Counted from the first letter of the stretch, positions 45,079 to 53,874 are shown. The stretch: DNA of 64,000 bases from Lentzea tibetensis (GCF_007845675.1 NZ_VOBR01000006.1:1-64000); one strand, 5' to 3'. Notes: generated by a model from the letters alone, not told the origin. A program made the numbers and translations.

Positions 45079-46448
45079 GGATCCTCATCGCGAGCGCCTT
45101 GGTCCTGGTGGCGTTCTTCTTCCTCACCTCCAAGGCCGAGGCGCACCCGCTGGGGAACTTCAGCGTCAACCACTACCACGGTCTGCACCTGCACCCGGAC
45201 CGGGTCGACGTGCTGTCCGTCGTGGACGTCGCGGAGATCCCCACGCTGCAGCAGAACCTGAAGTCCCGGTCCGCCGACGAGTGGTGCGGTTCCGTGGTCG
45301 GCGGCCTGCGCTCCACCGTGGACGGTTCCGCGCTGCGTTTCACCGTGCGGCGCGCCGAGAAGACCCAGCCGGTCGGCCAGGCCGACCTGCTGACGACCAG
45401 GCTGGTGTGCGAGCTGACCGCGCCCGCCGACATCACCAAGCCGGTGCGGCTGGACTTCGCCGACTCCGGTGACGCCGACCGGGTCGGCTGGCGTGAGATC
45501 ACCGCCGTCGGCACGGACGTCGCGTTCACCGACCCGCCGGTCCCCACCACGAGCGTCACCAACGAGCTGCGCGACTACCCCGAGGACCTGCTCTCCTCAC
45601 CGATGGACGTGCGGTCGGTGCAACTGCGGGCCGCACCCGGCGAGGGCAGCGCACCGCTGAAGGTGGAGTCCGGTGGCGTGACCACGCTGAACTCGGCCGC
45701 CGCGGCGCTGAACGGCATCGTCGGCTCGCGCGACCTCACGCCGTGGCTGGGTTTCCTGGCCGTGCTGCTGTCGCTGGTGCTCGGCGCGTCGCACGCGGCG
45801 TTGCCGGGACACGGCAAGACCTTGATCGCCGCCTACCTGGCCGGCCGCGAGGGCAGGCCGCGCGACGCGTTCGTCGTGGGTGCCTCGGTGACCGTGACTC
45901 ACACCGGCGGTGTGCTGGTGCTGGGGCTGGTCATCAGTGCGTCCAGCTCGCTCGCCGGCGAGAACGTGCTGCGGTGGCTGGGAATCGCGAGTGGCCTGCT
46001 GATCACCGTCATCGGTGTTCTGCTGCTGCGGAGCGCTCTGCAGCGCACACCGTCCCTCGTCGGACATGGGCACGGGCACGGACACGGCCATGGGCACGGT
46101 CATGGACACGGCCACGGTCACGGTCATGGGCACGGGTACAGCCGGAGCAGCCTGATCGGGATGGGCGCCGCGAACGGGCTGGTGCCGTCACCGTCGGCGC
46201 TGGTGGTGCTGCTGGGAGCGGCGGCACTCGGCAGGACCTGGTTCGGTGTGCTGCTGGTGCTCGGCTACGGCCTGGGGATGGCGGCGACGCTCACCGCGGT
46301 CGGCCTGCTGCTCGTGAAGGTGCGGTCTCGCGTGGAACACCTGCTGGAGGGTCGCGTGAGCCGGCTGTTGTCGCGGTGGGCCCCGATCGGCACCGCGTCG
46401 ATGGTCGTGGTGGTCGGTTTCTGGCTGATGGTGCAACCGCTCTGGTGA
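45075..46448 (+). CDS. HupE/NicO-like membrane transporter
   Basis: The ~457-aa protein has a signal peptide and an N-terminal extracytoplasmic domain (AHPLGNFSVNHYHGL), followed by multiple membrane helices with the HupE/NicO motif ASHAALPGHGKTLIAAYLAG and a His-rich loop of 12 Gly-His pairs. The start is TTG 45075, overlapping the TPR stop. The His motif and loop suggest a divalent metal (Ni/Co or related) exporter or importer. The DUF4331-TPR-HupE order implies a metal-handling unit. Confidence 0.8.
   Translation: MRILIASALVLVAFFFLTSKAEAHPLGNFSVNHYHGLHLHPDRVDVLSVVDVAEIPTLQQNLKSRSADEWCGSVVGGLRSTVDGSALRFTVRRAEKTQPVGQADLLTTRLVCELTAPADITKPVRLDFADSGDADRVGWREITAVGTDVAFTDPPVPTTSVTNELRDYPEDLLSSPMDVRSVQLRAAPGEGSAPLKVESGGVTTLNSAAAALNGIVGSRDLTPWLGFLAVLLSLVLGASHAALPGHGKTLIAAYLAGREGRPRDAFVVGASVTVTHTGGVLVLGLVISASSSLAGENVLRWLGIASGLLITVIGVLLLRSALQRTPSLVGHGHGHGHGHGHGHGHGHGHGHGHGYSRSSLIGMGAANGLVPSPSALVVLLGAAALGRTWFGVLLVLGYGLGMAATLTAVGLLLVKVRSRVEHLLEGRVSRLLSRWAPIGTASMVVVVGFWLMVQPLW
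46063..46134 (+). repeat. six-base tandem repeat encoding (Gly-His)12
   Basis: Twelve consecutive GGN-CAY units encode Gly-His, with varied third positions. The stretch lies in the loop between membrane helices of the HupE/NicO-like protein. Such loops usually bind Ni, Co, Zn or Cu; the repeat is also prone to length changes. Confidence 0.9.
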
Positions 46449-46460
46449 ACGGCGGGTGAC

Positions 46461-46490
46461 CCGCGCAGACGCCTCACGACGTCTGCGCGG
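46461..46490. terminator. bidirectional hairpin within a CDS end
   Basis: CCGCGCAGACG (46461-46471) and CGTCTGCGCGG (46480-46490) are perfect 11-bp arms around an 8-nt loop; a flanking GTGA/TCAC adds pairs with one bulge. It overlaps the 3' end of the anti-sigma gene (stop at 46474), so the hairpin serves both convergent transcripts. Confidence 0.65.
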
Positions 46491-47271
46491 TCACGAACCT
46501 CTTGCCGTCTTCGTTCTCGATCGACACGGCGGTGACGTCCGCGGGCGGGATCGACGCCGACCCGCTCCCGGTCCAGCCTTCGATCCTGGCCTTCTCGGTG
46601 CTGACCCAGCCCTTCACGACCTCGCGCCTGCCGTCCTTGCCGACGACGATGAGCTGGCAGCTCTGGCCCGCGGGCAGCCCCGCGACCTGCACCTGGATCT
46701 TCACCCAGCCCTGCATGTTCGTGACGTCCGCGACGAGGTCGACACCGGTCTTGGAGTCCTTGTTGACGAGCCGTCTGGTCGCACCGTCCTGGAGCACGTT
46801 GGACGGCGGCTGCGCCGTGGGCGTCTTCTCCGTGCCGGTCTGCCCCATCACGACCGCGCCCGCACCGAACGCCATCGCCGCCACCACGGCGGCGACAGCG
46901 ATGTACGCGGACTTGCGGCTGCGCCGGTGCTGACCGGGCGCGGCGTCGTCCTCGACGACCTCCGACTGCGGACTGGCGCGCGGCGCGGGGATCTCCCCCC
47001 GCGTGGCGCCCTCGCTGCGGATCTGCCGCAGCGCACGCTGCAGCACGAGCTCGGACGGCATGGGCAGGGGCTGCGCCGGGCGCAGCTCCTCGACCAGCGC
47101 CTCACGAGGTATCCCGTCGAGCACGCTGCGCACGCGGCTGAAGTCAGCTACCTGCGCGCGGCACTGCCCGCACCAGCTGAGATGCTGTTCGACCCCACGT
47201 CTTTCGTGGGCGTCCAGCACGCCGAGCGCGTAGCAGCCCAACGTGACGGAATCGTGTGCGCCTGCTGTCAT
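46474..47271 (-). CDS. anti-sigma factor (zinc-binding, RskA-like)
   Basis: This 265-aa protein has an N-terminal ZAS motif (H-x3-C-x2-C: HLSWCGQC), one membrane helix (YIAVAAVVAAMAFGAGAVVMG), and an extracellular RskA-like domain rich in beta strands (WVKIQVQVAGLPAGQSCQLIVVGKDG). RskA proteins hold an ECF sigma factor until the extracellular domain is cleaved. No sigma gene is adjacent, so the partner must lie elsewhere. GGGGAGG precedes the ATG. Confidence 0.88.
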   Translation of the reverse strand: MTAGAHDSVTLGCYALGVLDAHERRGVEQHLSWCGQCRAQVADFSRVRSVLDGIPREALVEELRPAQPLPMPSELVLQRALRQIRSEGATRGEIPAPRASPQSEVVEDDAAPGQHRRSRKSAYIAVAAVVAAMAFGAGAVVMGQTGTEKTPTAQPPSNVLQDGATRRLVNKDSKTGVDLVADVTNMQGWVKIQVQVAGLPAGQSCQLIVVGKDGRREVVKGWVSTEKARIEGWTGSGSASIPPADVTAVSIENEDGKRFVTAQTS

Positions 47272-47640
47272 ACGACCTCCCCGCGGCGAAACGGTGACAC
47301 AAGGAAAACGTGCAGCTGGGAGGGGATGGTTCAGGTTGCGAACGAGTTCATTCCCAAAGCCGCTCTGTATGGCGTTGTGTGACCGTTCAGACCGTCTCGG
47401 TAGGCCGCCGGTGACCCCGATTTCACCCCATCGGCGGCCTCAAGTCGCGAAGTCGGTATGACCTGGAATGGCAATACCGCTGGTCGACGCACAGCATCCC
47501 GCGAAACCCACGCCGAGTGACCTGTCGATTGCGACAGGTGAGCTGTCGATAACGATAGGATCACTGTCCCAACCAGTGGACAGATCCGGTCACCAACTGC
47601 GCCGACTAACGTTCGAAGCCGGGGTACCGATCGGTTCGAC
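47272..47640. other. 369-bp intergenic region with promoters
   Basis: This gap separates the divergent anti-sigma and beta-helix genes. It contains no convincing gene. The segment nearest the beta-helix gene holds palindromes at 47521-47583 (annotated separately); the remainder shows no repeat or RNA I recognise. Confidence 0.6.
47521..47583. promoter_or_regulatory. tandem dyads upstream of the beta-helix gene
   Basis: CCTGTCG-ATTG-CGACAGG (47521-47538) and CTGTCG-ATAA-CGATAG (47543-47558) are similar dyads, their CTGTCGAT units 21 bp apart, two helical turns. A third, CTGTCC-N8-GGACAG, is at 47564-47583. They lie 57-120 bases before the GTG at 47641 and look like a cooperative operator; the regulator is unknown. 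Confidence 0.5.
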
Positions 47641-49827
47641 GTGTCGTCCAAATACGGCCAGGAGCTGACCGCGCTCGAGCAGTCGCTCGTCGACCACGTC
47701 GAACGCGGCACTCCGCTCGACCTGCTCGGCGACCGCTCCGGTCCTCCTGGCGAAGCCGCGATGCGGTCCTGGGGCGACGACCGGACCATCCGGTCGTGGG
47801 TGATCCGCGACATCCTGCTCGGCCGCCTGGCGGCCGATCCCGACCCGCACGGCATCGACCTCCACGGCTGCCGCATCACCGGCCGGCTCGACCTGATGCA
47901 CGTCCGCACCGAGGTCGCGGTGCGGTTCACGCACTGCCTGCTGCCCGAAGGCGTCGATGTTCGATACGCCCGGCTCGGCCCGGTCGGCCTGACCCACTGC
48001 CGGATCGAGCACCGGACGCTCACCGCGTTCAACGCACTGCAGCTCAGCGCACCGATGCTCGATCTCTCCGACACGACGATCGTCAACTCGAGCCCCGTCG
48101 CCGCTCTCCACCTGCTCGAGGCGCAGATCGGCGGCGTCCTGGAGCTCGACCGCTCGAAGCTCCGCAACGACAGCGGGCCCGCCATCTGCGCCGACGCGAT
48201 CCAGGTCGGCGGCGCGTTGCTGATGCGCCAAGCCGTGGCCGTGGGCACCAGCGAACGCGGTGCGGTCTGCCTGTTCAACGCCAGAGTCGACGGTTCGGCG
48301 GAGCTCGACGGCACGGAACTGCGCAACAGCGCGGGCCCCGCCTTGTACGCCGAACTGGCGCACGTCCAGGGGCCGCTGTACCTGCGGCTCGGGTTCACCG
48401 CGACCGGATCGGGCACGGCGAGCGCGGTGAACCTGCGCAGCACCAGGCTGTGTGCGTTCGCCTGTTCCGGGGCGACGATGCGGAGCGCGTCCGGCCCCGC
48501 GCTCCTGCTGTCCGGAGCTCGGATCGACGGGCCGCTCGACTGCTCAGGAGCAACGTTCGACAGCGCGTCCGGACCGGGCCTCGTCGCGTCGCACGCGCGG
48601 ATCGAAGGGTCGATGATCTGCAACAGGGGGTTCACGGCCACGGGCTCGGGCCGCTCGGGCGCGGTGTCCATCGTCGACGCGCGGATCGGCAACGCACTGG
48701 AATGCGACGGCGCCGTCCTCCGCAACAAGACGGGTCCCGCCCTGGACGCCGAGGGTGTCGACATCAAGGGTGTCCTCCTGCTGCGGAACGGGTTCACCGC
48801 CGAGGGCACCGGCGTCCGCGGTGCCGTCTCGATGATCGCGGCGAGCATCGGTGACACCACGGAGATCAGCGGGGCGAGGATCGTCAACGACCAGGGCCCC
48901 GCACTGGTCGCGAACCTGGTGAAGATCGGCGGGGTGCTGGTGCTGGACCGCGGGACCCGCATCGCGGGCACGGGACAGGAGGGCGCGCTGCAGCTCATCG
49001 ACTCCCGCATCGAGGACGCCGTCGAGCTGCTCGACGCGGAGGTGCGCGACAACGGTGGCCCGGCGGTGCAGATGCGACAGGCCCGAGTCGGCCAGTCCAT
49101 GACCTTCGGCGCCAGGTTCAGGGCCGTGGCGAGCAACACCCGCCTGACGGTCGGCCTGTCGCAGGTCCAGATCGGCACCACCCTGCACATCACCCCCGCC
49201 TGCGCGGAGCATCTGCGGAGTTCGGGCGCCTCCCTGGACGTGGACGGGCTGACCTACGTCGGCCTGCCCCGTGGCATCTCCTCGGCCGAGTGGCTGGAGA
49301 TGCTGGGCAGCTCGACACCCTGGTACGCCGCTCAGCCCTACCAGCAACTCGCTGCCGCCGAACGCGCCGCAGGACACGACAGCGGGGTCAGACGCGTGTT
49401 GATGGCACAACGCAGGGACCAGATCGAGTCCGGCGCCTTGACCGGCAGGGGCGAGCGGTCGTGGGCCAAGGTCAGCGGCGTCACCCTCGGCTACGGCTAC
49501 CAGCCGTGGCGCGCGCTGATCGCGCTCTTCCTGGTCCTGCTGATGTCCGCACTGGCCGCCGGGTTCATGGGCGGCTTGGGCGGCCTGCAGAAGGTCCGCA
49601 CGCAGGCCAACGCGCCGGTCGAGTCCTGCCACCTGGTCGACCGGATCGGGTTCGGCCTCGACGCGGGTGCCCCGCTCATCACGAGCGGCACGCGCCCGAA
49701 GTGCGAGACGACGAGCGCCGCATGGGGTTCGGCGCTCACCATCAGCGGCTGGGTGCTGAAGGTGCTGGCGTGGGCGTTCGCGACGTTGTTCATCGCCGGC
49801 TTCACGGGCGCGGTGCGGAAAACGTGA
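47641..49827 (+). CDS. beta-helix repeat protein with C-terminal membrane pair
   Basis: This 728-aa protein has about eight repeats of the type G-x-L-x-L-x-x-A/S-x-L-x-N-x-x-GPAL-x-A, each followed by a GFTATGSG-like turn, consistent with a parallel beta-helix. The C-terminal ~130 residues hold two hydrophobic segments (ALIALFLVLLMSALAAGFM and VLKVLAWAFATLFIAGFTG). Related actinomycete proteins are annotated as membrane-associated oxidoreductases, but no redox motif is visible. The GTG start has no clear Shine-Dalgarno. The last 26 bases overlap the convergent fusion gene. Confidence 0.75.
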   Translation: MSSKYGQELTALEQSLVDHVERGTPLDLLGDRSGPPGEAAMRSWGDDRTIRSWVIRDILLGRLAADPDPHGIDLHGCRITGRLDLMHVRTEVAVRFTHCLLPEGVDVRYARLGPVGLTHCRIEHRTLTAFNALQLSAPMLDLSDTTIVNSSPVAALHLLEAQIGGVLELDRSKLRNDSGPAICADAIQVGGALLMRQAVAVGTSERGAVCLFNARVDGSAELDGTELRNSAGPALYAELAHVQGPLYLRLGFTATGSGTASAVNLRSTRLCAFACSGATMRSASGPALLLSGARIDGPLDCSGATFDSASGPGLVASHARIEGSMICNRGFTATGSGRSGAVSIVDARIGNALECDGAVLRNKTGPALDAEGVDIKGVLLLRNGFTAEGTGVRGAVSMIAASIGDTTEISGARIVNDQGPALVANLVKIGGVLVLDRGTRIAGTGQEGALQLIDSRIEDAVELLDAEVRDNGGPAVQMRQARVGQSMTFGARFRAVASNTRLTVGLSQVQIGTTLHITPACAEHLRSSGASLDVDGLTYVGLPRGISSAEWLEMLGSSTPWYAAQPYQQLAAAERAAGHDSGVRRVLMAQRRDQIESGALTGRGERSWAKVSGVTLGYGYQPWRALIALFLVLLMSALAAGFMGGLGGLQKVRTQANAPVESCHLVDRIGFGLDAGAPLITSGTRPKCETTSAAWGSALTISGWVLKVLAWAFATLFIAGFTGAVRKT

Positions 49828-51487
49828 CCGGGAGTGCGTGCAGGCCGTAGATGGGCGCGTTGAAGCGGAACGACACGGACGAGAACGGCACCGCGATCCG
49901 CAACGAAGGCGCCCGCTCCACCAGCGCCTGCAACGCGACACGCATCTCCATCCGCGCCAGCGTCTGGCCGATGCACTGGTGCACGCCGTCGCCGAACGCC
50001 AGGTGCCCGCGGGCACGACGGCGGATGTCCAGCGAGTCCGGTGACGGGTACACCGAGGGATCGCGGTTGGCGGCGAAGAGGGACGCGACCACGCCATCAC
50101 CGGGTGCCAAGGACTCCCCCGACACGACGGCGTCACCGGTCACCGCGCGCACCACGCCCTGGTGCACCGGGCTCAGGTACCGCAGCAGCTCCTCCACCGC
50201 CGAGTCCACAAGGGATGGATCGGCGACGAGCGCGTCCCACTCGCCGGACTCCTGCAGCGCCAGCACGGACAGCGCGATCGAGTTGGCCGTGGTCTCGTGC
50301 CCGCCCACCAGCAGCAGCACCGTCATGCCGACGACCTCGTCGACGGTCAGCTCCGCGGCGAGCCTGCTGATCAGGTCGTCACCGGGTGAACGAACCCGGC
50401 TGCGGACCAGCTCCTCGATGTAGGAGTGCAGCTCGTCCAGCGCCGCCTGGACGGCGTCGGCGGACAGCGTGCGGTCGTGGTGCGCCCGGCTGCGCGACGA
50501 GAAGAACGCCCGGTCCGACACGGGAACGCCGAGCAGCAGGCAGATCACGTCCGACGGGATCGGCAACGCGAAGTCCGCGACGAGGTCGGGGGACGCGCTG
50601 CCCAGGAGCGAGTCGAGGTGGGTGCGGGTGATGCGTTCGATCGACGGGCGCAGCTTCTCCATGCGGCGCACGGTGAACTCGCCGGTGAGCAGGCGGCGGT
50701 AGCGGGTGTGCTCGGGCGGGTCGGTCACCAGGAAACTGCCCGGCGCGGGCTTGCGGTCCACCACCGGACGCAGCTGCGGGTAGCCGGGACTGCTCGGGTC
50801 GGAGCTGAACCGGCCGTGGTCGCGCAGCACGGCGCGCACGTCGCCGTACGAGGTCAGCAGGGACGCGCGCTGGCCGTGCCGCAGGGACACCGTGGTCACC
50901 GGGCACCGCGAGCGCAACGACGCGGGCGGGTCGAAGCCGGGGACGCGGCTCATCGGGTACCCGCGACGCGACATCACCAGCACCGGCGCGCCGGACTCGT
51001 CGGCGTACTCCCCCACACCCACCCAGCCCGCCGACTCGTACAGGCGCCGCGCGGCGGAGTCCGGGTGCGTGCACAGCCACGCCAGGTCGTGGCCTTCGAC
51101 GAACCGGGCGAGCAACCGCCGCCCCAGCCCCTGACCGCGCGCCGACGGATCGACCATCAGCTCGACGACCTGCCAGGACGGCGGGCCGAGCAACGAGTGG
51201 TCAGCCGGGGCGACGGCGTCGTAGACGCCGGCGTAGAAGGGGGTGTCCGGCACCTCGTCCGGCGACGGCCAGCCGTACACCACACCGGCCAGCCCGTCGC
51301 CTTGCGGCACCACGATCCCGCGGACGTCGGAACGGGCGGTGTGCGCGGCGAACTTGTCCGCGAACGCGGCGAAGTCCGCCTCGTCCTCGTGCCACGGCGG
51401 CTCGGCGAAGCAACGGCGGTAGAGCCGCTCCAGCGGTGCGGACCACGAAGCGAGCCCCGCCCCGTCGACGGTGATCGGTTCCCCCAA
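49802..51487 (-). CDS. GNAT acetyltransferase-cytochrome P450 fusion
   Basis: One 561-aa reading frame without a stop holds two enzymes. Residues ~1-173 are a GNAT fold with acetyl-CoA motif VDPSARGQGLGRRLL and closing RRLYESAGWVGVGEY. Residues ~185-561 are a complete P450: DPPEHTRYRRLL, I-helix LVGGHETTANS, EELLRY, and FGDGVHQCIG with heme Cys505. An internal ATG (50953, 50974) could start a separate P450, but upstream sequence lacks a good Shine-Dalgarno. The TTG start is eight bases after the 65-aa gene. It probably acetylates an amine and hydroxylates it. Confidence 0.85.
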   Translation of the reverse strand: MGEPITVDGAGLASWSAPLERLYRRCFAEPPWHEDEADFAAFADKFAAHTARSDVRGIVVPQGDGLAGVVYGWPSPDEVPDTPFYAGVYDAVAPADHSLLGPPSWQVVELMVDPSARGQGLGRRLLARFVEGHDLAWLCTHPDSAARRLYESAGWVGVGEYADESGAPVLVMSRRGYPMSRVPGFDPPASLRSRCPVTTVSLRHGQRASLLTSYGDVRAVLRDHGRFSSDPSSPGYPQLRPVVDRKPAPGSFLVTDPPEHTRYRRLLTGEFTVRRMEKLRPSIERITRTHLDSLLGSASPDLVADFALPIPSDVICLLLGVPVSDRAFFSSRSRAHHDRTLSADAVQAALDELHSYIEELVRSRVRSPGDDLISRLAAELTVDEVVGMTVLLLVGGHETTANSIALSVLALQESGEWDALVADPSLVDSAVEELLRYLSPVHQGVVRAVTGDAVVSGESLAPGDGVVASLFAANRDPSVYPSPDSLDIRRRARGHLAFGDGVHQCIGQTLARMEMRVALQALVERAPSLRIAVPFSSVSFRFNAPIYGLHALPVTFSAPRP

Positions 51488-51495
51488 GGTTCAGC

Positions 51496-51693
51496 TCACT
51501 CCCCGCGCATCGAGCGGCGGATCTCCTCGAGCCGGTCGATGCCGGCCTTCTCGCGTTCCTCGAACTTGTCCTCCGGCGCGGCCTCGTCGGCGAGCTCGGT
51601 CGACGCCTCCGCGGTGGTGAACTTGTTCTCGATGCGGTCCCGCACGTAGTCGAATGTCGGCACACCGTCGGCGGTGTAGTCCGGTTCAGTCAT
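51496..51693 (-). CDS. 65-aa acidic helical protein
   Basis: The product is short, acidic and helical (DRIENKFTTAEASTELADEAAPEDKFEEREKAGIDRLEEIRRSM), with no signal or cysteines. Its ATG overlaps the decarboxylase stop by four bases, so it is translationally coupled. I do not recognise the family. It could be an adaptor or a regulator of the enzymes around it. Confidence 0.65.
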   Translation of the reverse strand: MTEPDYTADGVPTFDYVRDRIENKFTTAEASTELADEAAPEDKFEEREKAGIDRLEEIRRSMRGE

Positions 51694-53042
51694 GAAGCCC
51701 ATTCTGCCCGCGCCGCGTCGTGGACGACCCGCAGCAGCTCGTCGACGTGTCGCGCGTGCTGGCGGTGGCTCAGCACGCACAGCCGCAGCGTGTGCGCGCC
51801 GTCGAGGCGGGTGCTCGACAGGAACACCCGGCGCGTGCCGTTGATCCGCTCCAGCATCCGCCCGGTGGCGCGTTCGCCGCGCGCCGAGCGGAACACGACC
51901 ACGGTCAGGTCGGGTGACAGCGGCACGTCCAGCGCGGGGTCCGCCGACAGCGAGCGGTGCACGTGCGCGGCCAGGTCGAGCTTCTCGTCCAGCTCGTCGC
52001 GGAACGCGGCGACGCCGTGCAGGTGCAGCGGCAGCCAGAGCCGCATGCCGCGGAACTCCCTGGTGAGCTCCGGCCCGAGGTCGGCGTAGTCGGGCAGCCC
52101 GGTGCCGTGGTCGAGGTCCTGGAGGTAGTCGCCGTCCGCGACGTGCGCGGCCCGCAGCGCGGCCTCGTCGCGGACCAGCAGGACACCGGTGCCGTACGGC
52201 AGGAACAGGCTCTTGTGCGGGTCGAAGGTGATCGAGTCCGCGCGCGAGATGCCGTCCAGCAACGCCCTCCCGCGCGACGTCAGCTGAAAGGCGCCGCCGT
52301 ACGCGCCGTCGACGTGGAACCAGACGCCGCAGCGCTCGGCCAGGTCGGCGATGTCCGCGAGCGGGTCGATCGTGCCCGTGCTGGTCGACCCGGCCGTGCC
52401 GACCACCATGAACGGCCGCAGCCCGGCAGCGCGGTCGGCCTCGATCATCGACGCCGCGGCGGAGGTGTCCATGCGCAGCGAGGAGTCGACAGGGACGACC
52501 CGCACCTGCGCCGCGGTGAGCCCGGCGATCCGCGCCGCCTTGGCCACGCAGTGGTGCGTGTGCGCGGTGACGTAGACCGTCCCGCCGGGCTGACGCGCGG
52601 CGCACAACGCGGACAGCGTCGCCATCGACGCGCCGGACGTGACGAGCCCACCGGAGCCCGCGGGCAGCCCGAAGAGGTCGCACATCCAGCGCAGCACGCT
52701 CTGCTCCATCGCCACCAGCGCGGGCGCCGTGCTCGCGACACCGGTGTAGCGGTTCACGACCTGCGCCAGCGTCTCGCCGAGCACCGAGCTGAACAGCCCA
52801 CCGGCCGGGAAGTACGCGAAGTAGCCGGGCCCGGCCGTCTCCACGGCCTGCGCGGCGGCGGCCGCGAACCGGTCCAGCAGGTCGGTGAGCTCCCCCGGCG
52901 TCTCCGCGGGCGGCTCGAACACCGGGATGTCGCCCGAGGTGCTCGCGGGCGCGGTCTCCAGGCCCTCGATGAAGTCGTCGACGAACCCGTCGACGGCCTT
53001 CGTCCACTCGGCCCTGGTCGCCCGATCCGGCTGCAACGTCAT
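51690..53042 (-). CDS. PLP-dependent aromatic-L-amino-acid decarboxylase-like protein
   Basis: This 450-aa group II decarboxylase has AHTHHCVAKAA (stacking His), HVDGAYGGAF with Asp245, and DPHKSLFLPYGTG with the PLP Lys277. Family members convert Trp, Tyr, Phe or DOPA to the amine. The gene follows the AraC regulator by 10 bases and is coupled to the 65-aa gene and GNAT-P450 fusion, suggesting its amine is then acetylated and oxidised. Confidence 0.9.
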   Translation of the reverse strand: MTLQPDRATRAEWTKAVDGFVDDFIEGLETAPASTSGDIPVFEPPAETPGELTDLLDRFAAAAAQAVETAGPGYFAYFPAGGLFSSVLGETLAQVVNRYTGVASTAPALVAMEQSVLRWMCDLFGLPAGSGGLVTSGASMATLSALCAARQPGGTVYVTAHTHHCVAKAARIAGLTAAQVRVVPVDSSLRMDTSAAASMIEADRAAGLRPFMVVGTAGSTSTGTIDPLADIADLAERCGVWFHVDGAYGGAFQLTSRGRALLDGISRADSITFDPHKSLFLPYGTGVLLVRDEAALRAAHVADGDYLQDLDHGTGLPDYADLGPELTREFRGMRLWLPLHLHGVAAFRDELDEKLDLAAHVHRSLSADPALDVPLSPDLTVVVFRSARGERATGRMLERINGTRRVFLSSTRLDGAHTLRLCVLSHRQHARHVDELLRVVHDAARAEWAS

Positions 53043-53052
53043 GACCGGCAGG

Positions 53053-53874
53053 TTAGGAACGCCCGCCGCGCCGTTCTTGTACGTTCTTGCGCTGGTAGCG
53101 GCCCGGCGTGACGCCGACGAACCGGCGGAAGTGCCGCGACAGGTGCGCCTGGTCGGTGAACCCGACCTCGGCCGCGACCCGCGCGGCAGGCGTACCCGCG
53201 TCGAGCAACGCCCGCGCGGCGTGGATCCGCTGCTGCGTCAGGTAGGCGTGCGGCGGCAGCCCGAACCGGCCCCGGAACGCCCGCACCAGCCCGAACTGGC
53301 TGACACCGGCGAACTCCGCCAGCTCGCCGAGGCTCGGCGGGTCGGCCATCCGCTCGTGCAGGACGTCCCGCACCACCTCGGCCACGCGGTTCTCCACCGG
53401 CTCCGCCACCGGCATCCGTCCGCCGTACCCGCTCCACAGCACCGCGAGCGCGTGGCGCAGCGCGCTGCTCGACGCCAGCCGGTCACCGGACTCGGCGGCG
53501 ACGTGCGCGGCCAGCACGGCCGACGCCGCGACCTCGTCGTACACCACGGACTCGGTGAACCACGGCGCGTTCGAACCGGCCACCTCCGCGACGACGCCGA
53601 CGTCCGGGTACAGCACCCGGTAGGCCCAGCCGTCCGGTCCGCCTGGCTCACCGGTGTGCACGACACCGGGGTTGATCATCACGACGCCGCCCGCCGTGAC
53701 GCGGCCGGTCTCGCTCCCGATGCGCAGGTCTTCCGCGCCCGCGCTCAGCACGCCGATCGCGAACACCTCGTGGCTGTGCGGCGCGAACCGGTGCCGCACG
53801 AACCGGGCGCGCATCAGGTCGACACCCGGCACCGCCGGATGCCCCCAGTAGTGCGCGCTGTCGGCTCCCACCAC
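53053..53874 (-). CDS. AraC-family regulator
   Basis: This 273-aa protein has an N-terminal cupin-type sensor (HRFAPHSHEVFAIGVLSAG, VVMINPGVVHTGEP) and a C-terminal double HTH: PSLGELAEFAGVSQFGLVRAFRGRFGLPPHAYLTQQRIHAARALL and FTDQAHLSRHFRRFVGVTPGRYQ. GTG 53874 starts it. It is the first gene of the amine operon downstream and probably its activator. Confidence 0.9.
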   Translation of the reverse strand: MVGADSAHYWGHPAVPGVDLMRARFVRHRFAPHSHEVFAIGVLSAGAEDLRIGSETGRVTAGGVVMINPGVVHTGEPGGPDGWAYRVLYPDVGVVAEVAGSNAPWFTESVVYDEVAASAVLAAHVAAESGDRLASSSALRHALAVLWSGYGGRMPVAEPVENRVAEVVRDVLHERMADPPSLGELAEFAGVSQFGLVRAFRGRFGLPPHAYLTQQRIHAARALLDAGTPAARVAAEVGFTDQAHLSRHFRRFVGVTPGRYQRKNVQERRGGRS

